This document shows positions 34,346 through 43,792 of a DNA stretch of 64,000 bases, one piece after another. This stretch comes from Sorangium cellulosum (lineage in GTDB: Bacteria; Myxococcota_A; Polyangia; Polyangiales; Polyangiaceae). Under the pieces are notes generated by a model. The model did not search any database, had not been told where the DNA came from, and was given only the letters and a program-made list of their open reading frames with translations. How positions within the stretch are numbered: the stretch's first letter is position 1; each line of letters starts with the position of its first letter. Made by a program: the position numbers and the translations under genes. The stretch lies in assembly GCF_004135735.1 (NCBI RefSeq), contig NZ_CP012670.1, positions 9,805,501-9,869,500 of the forward strand, in the 5' to 3' direction.

Positions 34346-34753
34346 ATGAGCTCGCCGGGTCCGTCCGCACCCCTGGCCGGCCCCGAGCGGCCCGCGCAGG
34401 TCGACCTCTTCGTCGTCGATGACGACGCCTCCCTGGTCGACTCGCTGACGGATCTGCTGTCCGACGAGGGCTACCGCGTGCAGGGCTTCACGCAGCCGCT
34501 GGAGGCGCTCGCTCGCCTGAAAGGCGGCGCGCGGCCGCGGGCGGTGCTGCTCGACTACGTGATGCCCGAGATGACCGGCGAGGAGTTCCTCGCGGCGCTC
34601 GCCTCCTCGGGCGTGGACGTGCCTGTCCTCCTCCTCTCCGGCGTGGCGGATCCCGACATCCGCGGCGCGGTGGCCGGCGTGCTCCCGAAGCCGTTCGACG
34701 TGGACCGGCTCCTCGCCGTGCTCGGCCGGCTGACCGGCGCCGTGCCCGGCTGA
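34346..34753 (+). CDS. Single-domain response regulator
   Basis: A CheY-like receiver with nothing attached, 135 residues. Acidic pocket LFVVDDDASL, phospho-acceptor Asp70 (VLLDYVMPEMTG), Ser switch LLLSGVAD and Lys in LPKPFD. An 18-residue Pro/Ser-rich lead precedes the domain. ATG 34346 is chosen because GGGAG stands seven bases before it; in-frame ATGs at 34304 and 34340 exist. It probably relays phosphate to another protein, or works in a phosphorelay with the orphan kinases at 43793 or 53040. Confidence 0.85.
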   Translation: MSSPGPSAPLAGPERPAQVDLFVVDDDASLVDSLTDLLSDEGYRVQGFTQPLEALARLKGGARPRAVLLDYVMPEMTGEEFLAALASSGVDVPVLLLSGVADPDIRGAVAGVLPKPFDVDRLLAVLGRLTGAVPG

Positions 34754-34876
34754 CCGGCGCCGTGCGTGGAGAGCGCGCCGCCGACGCGGCCGCCCTGACC
34801 CCGGCCCGCACAGGCGCGGCGGGGCGGCGGGGCGGCACGGTCCTGGCGTAAGCCGGCTCCCGGAGAAGCCGAAGCG

Positions 34877-37800
34877 ATGCCGTCGCCCCTGGACCACGCC
34901 ATCGAGGCGCCTTCGCTGTCTCGAGGCGGATCGAGCCACCCCGCCGCCGCGAGCCCATCGCCCACGATCCGGCTGCCCGCCGAGCTGCACCACCCGTTCC
35001 GGTTCATCGCGATCGACGGAGGCCTCCTGGCCGGCGAGGCCGGCGATGGAGCGGTCGTCGACGGCGCCGCCGCGCCGCTGCTCGACGCGCTGCTCGCGCT
35101 CGGGGTGCGCGTGGCGATCCTGACCGGAGGCGCCGCCCTCGCCGGGGGCGCCGCGCGCCAGCTCGCGCGGGGGCTCGATCGCCGCGTGCGCGCGGAGAAC
35201 CGCAGGCGGCTCTTCGTCGGCGCGCTCGGCGGCGCGGAGCTCTACGGCTTCGATCGCCGCGGCGACGCGATCCCGCTCTCCGACCGGGCCGCGCCGGAGG
35301 CGCGCTCCGCGCTCGCCGCGCTGATGGCGCAGGTGGTCACGCCCCTCCGCATCGACCAGCGCGACCGGCTCGCGATCGCGTGCGACGGCGACCCCGGGGC
35401 GCAGGCCGCGGGCGGGGCCGGGCTGCGCGGCGCGCCGGAGCTCGCGGGCGCGATCCACGCGGCGGCCGGCGCGGAGCGGCTCCGCGAGATCCTCGCGCTC
35501 CAGCTCGAGGTCGAGCGGGAGCGCGGCCCGTTCGCGGCGCCGCGCGACGCCGCGTGGACCGTCGAGGAGGTCGGGTTCGACGTCGCGCGCGAGCACGAGA
35601 TCGAGTCGCGCCTCGCGATCGCCAACGGCTACCTGGGCTCGCGCGCGTCGCTCGCGGAGGGGTCGAGCGTGTCGCGGCCGGCGACGTTCATCGCGGGCGC
35701 GTTCGAGCCCTCGGCCGACGTGAGCCGCGTCCCGGAGCTCGTGATCGCCCCCGACTGGGGCCGGCTCAACGTCGCCATCGAGGGCGAGCCGTTCTCCGTG
35801 GAGAGGAGCGAGCAGGTGCTCCACCACCGCCGCGCCCTCGACCTGCGGCGCGGCGTGCTGGTGCGCGACTGCCTGCGCCGCGCCGAGGGGGGCCACCTCG
35901 CGCACCTGCGCACGCTGCACGCCGCGTCGCTCGCGGACCGCCACGTCCTGCTCGAGGCGGCCAGCGTCACCCCGATGAACTTCACCGGGACGGCCCGCGT
36001 CGACGGGATCCTGAGCGGCGACGTGCGGAGCGCGAGCGGCGCGGCGCACTGGGAGCGCTTCGTGGCGGACGCGAGCGCGAGGAGCCTGCTCCTCGTCGGG
36101 AAGACGCACGGCGGGCTCACGGCCGCGATGACCTCGCACCTCCGGCTCCTGCCCGCGCACGACGCGGAGAGCCCGGCGGAGATCGGGCGCTGCGAGCGCG
36201 CCGCCGACGCGCGCTCCATCGCCGAGCGCTGCGACGTGAGCCTCCGCGTCGCCGAGCCGCGCCGCCTCTTCCGGACGGCGACGCTGCACACCTCGCGCGA
36301 CACCCAGGCGCCCCGCGCGGCCGGGGAGGCGCTCCAGGAGGAGCTCTCGCGCCGCAGCATGGAGGACCTGCTCGGCGCCCACGCCCGGGCGTGGGCGGAG
36401 CGGTGGCGCCGCGCGGACGTCGAGATCGACGGCGCGCCGAAGATCGAGCGGGCGCTCCGGTTCGCCCTGTACCACCTCATCGGCACCGCGAACCCGGACG
36501 ACCCGCGCTGCTCCGTCGGCGCGCGCGGGCTCAGCGGCGAGGCGTACCGCGGCCACGTCTTCTGGGACACCGAGACGTTCCTCGTGCCGTTCTACACGCA
36601 CTGCTACCCCGAGGCCGCGCGCGCGATGCTCCTCTACCGGCACCGCACCCTGCCGGGCGCGCGCCGCAAGGCGAGGGCGCTCGGCTACGAGGGCGCGCTC
36701 TACGCGTGGGAGTCGGCCGACACGGGCGACGAGACGACGCCGCCGCTCATCGTCTCGCCGTTCGGCGAGGTCACCCGGGTGCTGTCCGGCGAGCAGGAGC
36801 ACCACATCAGCGCCGACATCGCCTACGCCGTGCACGCCTACGGCCGCGCCACCTGCGACGTCGACTTCCAGCGCGGCGAGGGCGCCGAGATCCTGATCGA
36901 GACGGCGCGCTTCTGGGCGAGCCGCGCCGCGCTCGAGCCGGACGGCCGCGCCCACATCCGGAAGGTCATCGGGCCGGACGAGTACCACGAGGGCGTGGAC
37001 GACAACGCATTCACGAACTGGATGGCGCGGTACAACCTCCGCGCCGCCGCGGCGGCCGTCCGGCGCGGGATCGCGCGAAAGGACGTGCTCGAGGCGCTCG
37101 ATCTCCGGCCCGAGGAGGTCGACCGCTGGCGCGACATCGCCGATCGCATGGCGCTCGGGATCGACCCGGAGACCGGCCTGATCGAGCAGTTCGCGGGCTA
37201 CTTCGGCCTCGAGCCGTTCGCCATCGCCGACTACGCCGTGCGCAGCGCGCCGGTCGACATGCTGCTCGGGCGCGAGCGGACGCAGGGCTGCCAGGTGGTG
37301 AAGCAGGCGGACGTCGTGCAGCTCATCGCGCTCCTCTGGAGCGCGGTGCCCGCGCGCGCGCGCCGCGAGAGCTTCCTCTATTACGAGCCGCGCACCGCCC
37401 ACGGCAGCTCGCTGAGCCCGGGCGCCCACGCGCTCGTCGCGGCCCGGCTCGACCTCCACGGCCACGCCGAGCGGTACTTCGACCAGACGGCCGACATCGA
37501 CCTCGGCAACACCATGGGCAACGCCGCGGGGGGCATGCACGTGGCCGCGATGGGCAGCCTCTGGCAGGCGGTCGCGTTCGGCGTCGCCGGCCTCACGCGC
37601 GTGCCGCGGGGGCAGCTCGCCGGCGCGCTGCCCGAGGCGCCGGGGGCCCCGGACCAGGACGAGACGATCGGGATCGAGCCGCACCTCCTGCCGGGGTGGC
37701 GGCACCTCAAGATCCCGATCTCGTGGCGAGGCCGCGCGCTCGAGGTGCACATCGAGCCCGGCGCGGTGGAGATCGCGCTCGAAGGGAGCGCGCCGCTCCC

Positions 37801-37921
37801 GGTCTGCGCGCTCGACGCGGGCGCGCCCGCGTCCGCCGTCCTGGCCGAGCCGGGCCGCCGCTACGTGGCGCGGCGGGTCGGCGATCGGATCCTGCCATGG
37901 GAGGAGATCACGACATGCTGA
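34877..37921 (+). CDS. GH65 disaccharide phosphorylase with N-terminal degenerate HAD domain
   Basis: A 1014-residue fusion. Residues about 35-200 form a HAD/trehalose-phosphatase-like domain whose motif I reads FIAIDGGLL: the nucleophilic Asp of DxDGT is Ala and the Thr is Gly, so it should be catalytically dead. Residues about 230-990 are a GH65 phosphorylase (trehalose/maltose/kojibiose type): HVFWDTETFLVPF, catalytic acid Glu702 in GPDEYHEGVDDNAFTNWM, KQADVV and the phosphate-binding loop HGSSLSPGAHA. These support phosphorolysis of an alpha-glucosyl disaccharide to beta-glucose-1-phosphate. Beta-phosphoglucomutase, a HAD enzyme, is the usual partner, which makes the dead HAD domain notable. 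It overlaps the stress protein downstream. Confidence 0.88.
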   Translation: MPSPLDHAIEAPSLSRGGSSHPAAASPSPTIRLPAELHHPFRFIAIDGGLLAGEAGDGAVVDGAAAPLLDALLALGVRVAILTGGAALAGGAARQLARGLDRRVRAENRRRLFVGALGGAELYGFDRRGDAIPLSDRAAPEARSALAALMAQVVTPLRIDQRDRLAIACDGDPGAQAAGGAGLRGAPELAGAIHAAAGAERLREILALQLEVERERGPFAAPRDAAWTVEEVGFDVAREHEIESRLAIANGYLGSRASLAEGSSVSRPATFIAGAFEPSADVSRVPELVIAPDWGRLNVAIEGEPFSVERSEQVLHHRRALDLRRGVLVRDCLRRAEGGHLAHLRTLHAASLADRHVLLEAASVTPMNFTGTARVDGILSGDVRSASGAAHWERFVADASARSLLLVGKTHGGLTAAMTSHLRLLPAHDAESPAEIGRCERAADARSIAERCDVSLRVAEPRRLFRTATLHTSRDTQAPRAAGEALQEELSRRSMEDLLGAHARAWAERWRRADVEIDGAPKIERALRFALYHLIGTANPDDPRCSVGARGLSGEAYRGHVFWDTETFLVPFYTHCYPEAARAMLLYRHRTLPGARRKARALGYEGALYAWESADTGDETTPPLIVSPFGEVTRVLSGEQEHHISADIAYAVHAYGRATCDVDFQRGEGAEILIETARFWASRAALEPDGRAHIRKVIGPDEYHEGVDDNAFTNWMARYNLRAAAAAVRRGIARKDVLEALDLRPEEVDRWRDIADRMALGIDPETGLIEQFAGYFGLEPFAIADYAVRSAPVDMLLGRERTQGCQVVKQADVVQLIALLWSAVPARARRESFLYYEPRTAHGSSLSPGAHALVAARLDLHGHAERYFDQTADIDLGNTMGNAAGGMHVAAMGSLWQAVAFGVAGLTRVPRGQLAGALPEAPGAPDQDETIGIEPHLLPGWRHLKIPISWRGRALEVHIEPGAVEIALEGSAPLPVCALDAGAPASAVLAEPGRRYVARRVGDRILPWEEITTC

Positions 37922-38889
37922 GCGCCGGACACGACGGATCTTCCGGAGGACGCGGGCCGTCGTCCGCGACCGAGCCGCCCGTCGACGCGCGCGAGGAGCT
38001 CGACGCGCTCTGCCCGGCGAGCGGCTGGCGGAGCAAGAACGTGCTCGTCGCGCTCCACGGCCGCCGCGCCCCTGGCGCGGTCGAGGCCGGGCGGGTCATC
38101 GCCGGCGCGCTCGGGGCGCCGCTGCACGGGCTGTTCGTGTGCCCCGAGCCGATCGAGGCGAGCGAGGTGCCGGCCCGCGTCGGGGTCGATCCGGAGGCGC
38201 TGCACGGCATGGTGCTCGACGTGGAGACGAGCGAGGATCTCCCCGGCGCGCTCGCGGCGGCGATCGCGTGCCGCTCGACCGCCTTCGTGGTCGTGGCCTC
38301 CGAGCCGGAGGAGCTCAAGGACGAGCGCCTGGGCATCGGCCGGCTCGCGGCGCGCGCGCTGGAGAGCGCCGTCTGCGGCGTCGTCATCACCGGCCCGGAC
38401 CGCCCGGCGCAGCTGCGCCGCATCCTCCTGCCGCTCGACGGGAACCCCAGCACGGCCGCCTCGATCGCGCCCGTCGGGGAGCTCGCCCGGAAGCTCGGCG
38501 CCGAGCTCGACATCGTGATGATCGGCGGCGCCTCGCCGCGGGGCGAGGACGCGGAGGACGCGCCGCCCGTCTCGACGCCGGCGCCCAGCGAGCCGGGCTC
38601 CATGGTGGCGCCCCTCTACGTCGACCAGCCCCAGCACGAGTGGCCCGCGTTCGCCGAGGAGTTCCTGGACCGCTTTCTCAGCACGATCGGCCGCTGCCCC
38701 CACGACGTCTCGACGCGGTTCTTCCTCGGGACGGGCGAGCCGGCGGCCGAGATCCTGCGGTTCGCGGCGCAGCTGGCGAGCGACCTCCTGGTGCTGGTCT
38801 GGCACGGAGAGCTCGACGGGCGGCACGGCGCCGTCTTCCGCGACGTGCTCTGCCGCGCCCCGTGCCCGGTGATGGTCCTGCGGCGGTAG
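37915..38889 (+). CDS. Universal stress protein, two-domain
   Basis: A 324-residue protein with two tandem UspA-like folds (about residues 40-160 and 165-324). The second ends CPVMVLRR, the common USP finish, but the ATP-loop GxxGxxxxxxxGS(S/T) is not intact, so it is probably not an ATP-binding type. An insertion rich in Pro and acidic residues lies near residues 205-230. The ATG overlaps the phosphorylase stop and is preceded by GGGAGGAG, so it is translationally coupled to the phosphorylase, suggesting a joint role in storage-sugar or stress metabolism. Confidence 0.8.
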   Translation: MLSAGHDGSSGGRGPSSATEPPVDAREELDALCPASGWRSKNVLVALHGRRAPGAVEAGRVIAGALGAPLHGLFVCPEPIEASEVPARVGVDPEALHGMVLDVETSEDLPGALAAAIACRSTAFVVVASEPEELKDERLGIGRLAARALESAVCGVVITGPDRPAQLRRILLPLDGNPSTAASIAPVGELARKLGAELDIVMIGGASPRGEDAEDAPPVSTPAPSEPGSMVAPLYVDQPQHEWPAFAEEFLDRFLSTIGRCPHDVSTRFFLGTGEPAAEILRFAAQLASDLLVLVWHGELDGRHGAVFRDVLCRAPCPVMVLRR

Positions 38890-38967
38890 CGCCCTCCCCC
38901 CCGGCGCGCACCGGCGCGACGCGGTGCGCCCGCCAACGGGGGGCGAAAGGCGCTATGGTGCGCCGCC

Positions 38968-41328
38968 ATGGTCGCCCGGAAGCTGTCAGCGAGCGAGTGC
39001 CGCAAGATCATGGAGCCACAGGGATTCCGCTTCTCCACGACGGACGAGGTCGCGCCGCTGTCGGCCGGCATCGGCTCGCAGGAGCGCGCCCTCGCCGCCC
39101 TGGCCTTCGGGCTCGACATCCGCCAGCCCCGCTTCCACGTCGTCGTCGTGGGCGCGCCCGGCACGGGCCGCACGTTCTGCGCGCGCGCCGTGGCGAAGCG
39201 CATCGCCGCGAGCCGCCCCACGCCGGACGACATCCTCCTCCTGCCGAACCCCCACCGGCCGAGCGAGCCGACCGTGCTGTCGCTCCCCCCGGGCGAGGGC
39301 CGCCCGTTCGTCGAGGCGATGGAGGACCTCCACGAGAAGCTCGTCGACGCCCTGCGCGGCGCCACCGAGGGCGAGCGCTTCAAGCAGGCGCGCGCCAAGA
39401 TCCAGCGCCGGGTCAACGCCGAGGAGCGGCGGCTCGAGGAGCAGCTCAAGCGCACGGCGCGGGAGCTCGGCCTCGACCTCGTGCGCGGCGAGGACGAGGT
39501 GCAGATCACGCTGCTCGAGGACGCCTCGAGGGCGCCGGACGGCGAGGCCCTGGTCGCGATCGCCGGCTCGGTCGAGGAGTTCGAGACGCGGCTCGCCACG
39601 GTGCAGGACGAGGCCGACGTCGAGCTGCGGGGCGTGGTGAAGCAGCTCCTCAGCGACGGCGTGAAGGGCTGCTTCCAGCCGGTGCGCGCGCGCTTCGAGG
39701 GGCGCAATGACATCAGCGCCTTCCTCGCGGACGTCGAGACCGTCGTGTCCAAGGAGTTCCGCCTGCTCGTCGACGAGGCGCGCGGCGAGGAGGGCGCCAC
39801 CCTCCCGCGCGGCGTGGTCGTGCCGACCCTGCTCACCGAGCACACGCCCGACTCCGGCGCGCCCGTCGTCGAGGTCCCTTACCCGACGCTGAGCGCCCTG
39901 TTCGGCCGCACGCACGCGCCGCCCGACTCGGGCTTCCCCCCGGAGCCCGGCTTCGCCGTCGCGGGCGCCCTGCACCAGGCGGCCGGCGGCTTCCTCATCC
40001 TGCCCGCCGGCGCGCTCCTCAAGAACGAGGCGCTCTACGAGCAGCTCAAGGCGTGCCTGCTCGCGGGCACGTTCATCGTGCCCGAGCACAACCCGTCGTA
40101 CTTCCGCGGCACCGCCGAGGAGCTGCTCTTCCCGCCCATCCCGATCGACGTGAAGGTCGTCCTCGTCACGAACCCGCAGCTCTACCAGGACCTGCACGAG
40201 GCCGACCCGGAGTTCTCGCAGCTCTTCAAGGTGCAGGCGCGCTTCGAGACGACGATCTCGCTCGACCAGGCGCTGCTCACGTACCCGGCGTTCCTCGCCG
40301 GCCTCACGCGCGATCGCGGCCTGCCGCCGATCACGGCCGACGGCGTGACCGCGCTCCTCTTCCACGGCGGCCGCCTGGCGGAGAGCCAGACCAAGGCGAG
40401 CGCGCAGGTCGGGCTCATCGCCGAGGTCGCGACCGAGGCCGGCTACCGGGCCCAGCGCCGCGGCCGCAAGGTCATCGACGGCGCCGAGGTCCAGGAGGCG
40501 CTCGAGGCGGCCCGGCGGCGCGGGAGCCACTTCCGCGACCACGTGCACGAGCTGCTCGCCGACGGGACGATCCGCATCGACGTGACCGGCCGGCGCGTCG
40601 GCCAGGTCAACGCGATCTCGGTGCTGTCGGACGGCCCGCAGACGTTCGGCCGCCCCTGCCGGGTGACGGCGGTCGTCTACCCGGGCCGCGAGGGGCCGGT
40701 GAACATCGCGCGCGAGGTCGAGATGTCCGGCCCGCTCCACAGCAAGGGCGTGCTCGTCCTCAACGGCTTCCTCGCGGGCCGGTTCGCCCAGCAGCGCCCG
40801 CTGTCGTTCGGCGCCTCGCTGGTCTTCGAGCAGACCTACGAGCCCATCGAGGGCGACAGCGCCTCGTCGAGCGAGCTGTACGCGCTCCTGTCGGCGCTCT
40901 CGGGCATCCCGATCCGGCAGGAGCTCGCCGCGACGGGCAGCATCGATCAGCAGGGGACCATCCAGCCGGTGGGCGGCATCAACGACAAGATCGAGGCCTT
41001 CTTCGACCTGTGCGCCGCCAAGGGGCTGACGGGCGAGCAAGGGGTCCTGATCCCGAGCACGAACCGCGACGCGGTCATGCTGCGGGGCGACGTCGTGACC
41101 GCGATCGAGGCCGGCCGCTTCCATGTCTACGAGGTGAGCTCCGTCGAGGAGGGCATCGAGATCATCACCGGGGTCCCGGCGGGCGTCGCCGACGCGGACG
41201 GCCGGTACCCGGAGGGGACCGTGTTCCACGCGGTGGACCAGCGGCTCGAGCGCTTCCACCAGGCGATCGCCGAGACGATGAGAGGGGGGACGAGCATGGA
41301 TTCTCAGGGCGTGCAGAGGGGCCGTTGA
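38968..41328 (+). CDS. Lon-like AAA+ protease (YcbZ/LonH type)
   Basis: A 786-residue AAA+ protein with a C-terminal Lon proteolytic domain. The N-terminal AAA part has Walker A GAPGTGRT at residues 62-69, with Arg replacing the usual Lys, and a long coiled insertion (about residues 110-240). The C-terminal domain has Ser631 in EGDSASSSELYALLS and Lys674 in GGINDKIEAFF, 43 residues apart as in Lon, so the Ser-Lys dyad is intact. It is expected to act in the cytosol. The Arg in Walker A may weaken ATP use, though this subgroup often varies here. It is followed after nine bases by the ParB-like gene. TATGGT sits eight bases before the ATG. Confidence 0.88.
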   Translation: MVARKLSASECRKIMEPQGFRFSTTDEVAPLSAGIGSQERALAALAFGLDIRQPRFHVVVVGAPGTGRTFCARAVAKRIAASRPTPDDILLLPNPHRPSEPTVLSLPPGEGRPFVEAMEDLHEKLVDALRGATEGERFKQARAKIQRRVNAEERRLEEQLKRTARELGLDLVRGEDEVQITLLEDASRAPDGEALVAIAGSVEEFETRLATVQDEADVELRGVVKQLLSDGVKGCFQPVRARFEGRNDISAFLADVETVVSKEFRLLVDEARGEEGATLPRGVVVPTLLTEHTPDSGAPVVEVPYPTLSALFGRTHAPPDSGFPPEPGFAVAGALHQAAGGFLILPAGALLKNEALYEQLKACLLAGTFIVPEHNPSYFRGTAEELLFPPIPIDVKVVLVTNPQLYQDLHEADPEFSQLFKVQARFETTISLDQALLTYPAFLAGLTRDRGLPPITADGVTALLFHGGRLAESQTKASAQVGLIAEVATEAGYRAQRRGRKVIDGAEVQEALEAARRRGSHFRDHVHELLADGTIRIDVTGRRVGQVNAISVLSDGPQTFGRPCRVTAVVYPGREGPVNIAREVEMSGPLHSKGVLVLNGFLAGRFAQQRPLSFGASLVFEQTYEPIEGDSASSSELYALLSALSGIPIRQELAATGSIDQQGTIQPVGGINDKIEAFFDLCAAKGLTGEQGVLIPSTNRDAVMLRGDVVTAIEAGRFHVYEVSSVEEGIEIITGVPAGVADADGRYPEGTVFHAVDQRLERFHQAIAETMRGGTSMDSQGVQRGR

Positions 41329-41337
41329 GGAGGACCG

Positions 41338-42390
41338 ATGGCCGCGAAGCGCACAGCCAAGGGGGCGCCGAAGGAGCCGAAGGCCGCGCCCGCGCCGCGG
41401 GCCCGGCGGAAGGAGGCCGCGGCCGCGCCGGGCGCGCGCGGCCTCCCCGCCGCGGAGCTCGGCGCGGGCACGCCGCCGCCGGAGATCACGGCGCTCGCCG
41501 AGGCGATCCTGGGCGACGGCGGCAGCGTGCTCGCGATGTACCGCGAGCCGGTCGGCGGCGCGTGGGCGATCCTCGCCGGCCTGCCGCTCGCTCGCGTGGA
41601 GCCGACGCCGTTCCAGCGCGACCTCTCGGAGGCGCACGTCACCCGCCTGAGCGACGTCATCGACAAGCTCGACTGCTTCCTCGACCCCATCATCGCGGTG
41701 CGGACCCCGTCCCCGTCCGGGCTGGGCCGGGGGGCGGAGCCGGCCGCGCCCGGCGAGGGGCGGTACTGGACGCCGAACGGCAACCACCGGCGCGCCGCGC
41801 TCCTGCGCCTCGGCGCGAAGAGCGCCGTCGCGCTCGTGCTGCCGGACGAGCGGATCGCCTACCGCATCCTCGCCCTCAACACCGAGAAGGCGCACAACGT
41901 CCGCGAGAAGGCGCTCGAGGTGACGCGGATGGCGCGCTCGCTCTCCGAGCTCGATCCGCGGCCGGAGCAGGAGTTCCGCCTCGAGTTCGAGGAGCCGAGC
42001 CTGCTGACGCTCGGCCTCTGCTACGAGCAGCGCCCCCGGTTCTCGGGCGGCGCGTACCAGTCGGTCCTCCGGCACGTCGACCGCTTCCTGGACGAGCCGC
42101 TCCCGGAGGCGCTCGAGACCCGCAAGGCGCGCGCGGCGCTCCTGCTCGCGCTCGACGATGCGGTCGCGCAGGCGGTCGACGGGCTCAAGGCGCGCGGCTT
42201 CGAGAGCCCCTACCTGAAGGCGTTCGTCGTGGCCCGCATCAACCCGCTCCGGTTCCAGCGGTCTCCGGACGCGCCGTTCGAGGCCACGCTGAACAAGATG
42301 CTCGCGTCGGCGCAGCGCTTCGATCCGGCCTCGGTCCGCCCCGACCAGGTCGCGCGCGCCGCCGGCCCGCCGGAGGAGCACGTCGGATGA
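41338..42390 (+). CDS. ParB/DGQHR-like domain protein
   Basis: A 350-residue protein with a Lys/Ala-rich N-terminus (about 45 residues), then a ParB/Srx-type fold: PTPFQRDLSEAHVTRLSDVI ... IIAVR ... PNGNHRRAALLRLG. GNHRRAA corresponds to the nucleotide-binding GxRR/DGQHR region of the superfamily. The C-terminal half is helical, with no visible ParB-type helix-turn-helix. GAGGAGG precedes the ATG closely, and nine bases separate it from the protease gene. It is not a canonical chromosome ParB: there is no ParA neighbour and no parS-like site. A nucleotide-dependent adaptor or nuclease is possible. Confidence 0.75.
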   Translation: MAAKRTAKGAPKEPKAAPAPRARRKEAAAAPGARGLPAAELGAGTPPPEITALAEAILGDGGSVLAMYREPVGGAWAILAGLPLARVEPTPFQRDLSEAHVTRLSDVIDKLDCFLDPIIAVRTPSPSGLGRGAEPAAPGEGRYWTPNGNHRRAALLRLGAKSAVALVLPDERIAYRILALNTEKAHNVREKALEVTRMARSLSELDPRPEQEFRLEFEEPSLLTLGLCYEQRPRFSGGAYQSVLRHVDRFLDEPLPEALETRKARAALLLALDDAVAQAVDGLKARGFESPYLKAFVVARINPLRFQRSPDAPFEATLNKMLASAQRFDPASVRPDQVARAAGPPEEHVG

Positions 42391-42442
42391 TCCCTGCTGC
42401 CTGCCGCCCTGCGCCCTCGGCGCACCGGGCTGGAGCTCGAAG

Positions 42443-43225
42443 ATGACGAAGAGGTCGATCTTGATCGCGGCGCTCGCCGCCGCGGCGGGCGCCGCGGCGC
42501 TCTGGCTCGCGCCCGGCGCGCTCGCCGGCCGGCCCTGGCTCGACGGCCCGCCCCCGCGCGGCGCCGCGTGGGCGCTCGCCGCCACGAGCGCGCTCCTGCT
42601 CCTCGGCGCCGCCGTGCGGCGGTGGCGCGGCGCGAGGCCGGGGCGCCTCGGGGCGGCGGCCGAGACGCCCGGGCCCGCGCCGCCCGCGCTCCGCGACGAT
42701 CCCCGGCTCGCCTATGTGTACGCCGCGCAGGTCGTGGGTCAGTCGCTCGCGTGGCAAGGCGATTACCGGGGCGCGGCCGCCGCGCTGCGCGACGTGCCGC
42801 CCGCCTGGATGCCTCCGAGGATGCGCGCGCTCCTCCGGAGCCACCTCGCCCAGTGGCAGCTCTGCGCCGGCGACATCGACGGGGCCAGGCAGCTCCTCGA
42901 GGACCTCGACGAGGAGCGCGCGCCGGCGTCGGTGCGGCCGATCGTGCGAGGAGCGCGCGCCGCGGTGCTCGTGCGCACGGGCGACGCCGACGCGGCGCTC
43001 TCGCTCGTCGGCCGCGGCGACGACCAGCGCGACGAGCCGACGGAGGTGCGCCAGCGCTGCCGCATCACCCGGGCGCACGCGCTCGCCGCGCGGGGCGAGC
43101 TCGCCGCGGCGCGCGCGGAGCTCCGCCGCGTGGTCGACGAGGTGGGGGTCGACGAGCTCTGCCGCTGGCTCCCCGCCGGCGGGCCCGCGCGGGACTTGAT
43201 GATCGAGCTCATCGACGAGGGGTGA
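42443..43225 (+). CDS. Membrane-anchored TPR-like protein
   Basis: A 260-residue protein with two N-terminal helices (ILIAALAAAAGAAALWLAPG and WALAATSALLLLGAAV) and a cytosolic helical-repeat part (residues about 85-250: AQVVGQSLAWQGDYRGAAAAL, LAQWQLCAGDIDGARQLLEDL, RGARAAVLVRTGDADAALSL, TRAHALAARGELAAARAEL). These are TPR-like units with the usual Ala/Gly/Leu spacing. Third gene after the Lon-like and ParB-like genes, 52 bases downstream. Possibly a membrane dock for that pair; no enzymatic motif. Confidence 0.75.
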   Translation: MTKRSILIAALAAAAGAAALWLAPGALAGRPWLDGPPPRGAAWALAATSALLLLGAAVRRWRGARPGRLGAAAETPGPAPPALRDDPRLAYVYAAQVVGQSLAWQGDYRGAAAALRDVPPAWMPPRMRALLRSHLAQWQLCAGDIDGARQLLEDLDEERAPASVRPIVRGARAAVLVRTGDADAALSLVGRGDDQRDEPTEVRQRCRITRAHALAARGELAAARAELRRVVDEVGVDELCRWLPAGGPARDLMIELIDEG

Positions 43226-43792
43226 GCTCCCCGCGTCGCCCTCCCCTCCCCCGCGCCCACGCCGCCGCGGGACGGGCCATGACCGCCCGATCCAGAGGCG
43301 GAGCGCGCCCTGCGCCGCGCGGGTGCGCTGGCCCCGGCGAGGCGCCGGGCCGGGCGGCGCGCCATCCTGGTTCAGCTCGATCCGGGGCGCTGGCCTGGCC
43401 GGCCCTCCCGGGGCCAACCGCTCCGCCTGTCAATCGTGAAATCCCTGAATTCATGCGCGGTATTTCCCCTGGTTCCGCTCCGGTGAGCCCGAATGAATGG
43501 GGCAGAGCGGGCGCACGTCTGCCGGGATTCCGGTGGACGGTGGGGGACGCAACGCCGCGCGAGGCGGAGGCCTGGTAGAACAAGGATGCTGTACGCAAAG
43601 AGCAGAAGAGCAGCGGGCCAGGTAGGCTTCGCGCGTCGGCCGGGGGAGAACGCATGCCAACCTGCACGGGTGGCCAATGAGGGAGGGGGCGCCACGAGAG
43701 AATCTCGGCGGATATCTCGCCGGTTCCGTCGAGCGCCCGTGCCCTGAGATGATGGCTGTCCTCGTTCACCGGAACCTCCGTGAAAGGCTTCC
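43226..43792. other. Non-coding gap before the histidine kinase
   Basis: About 570 bases. The first third is GC-rich and featureless. Around 43435-43500 is a patch of lower GC content (AATCGTGAAATCCCTGAATT). Short frames are compositionally non-protein. The kinase start is preceded by GAAAGG. No strong promoter was recognised; the lower-GC patch is the best candidate. Confidence 0.35.

Noticed and set aside
41338..42390. Chromosome-partitioning ParB and nearby origin
   Set aside because: No ParA, no HTH domain and no parS-like palindrome; only the ParB/Srx fold is supported.
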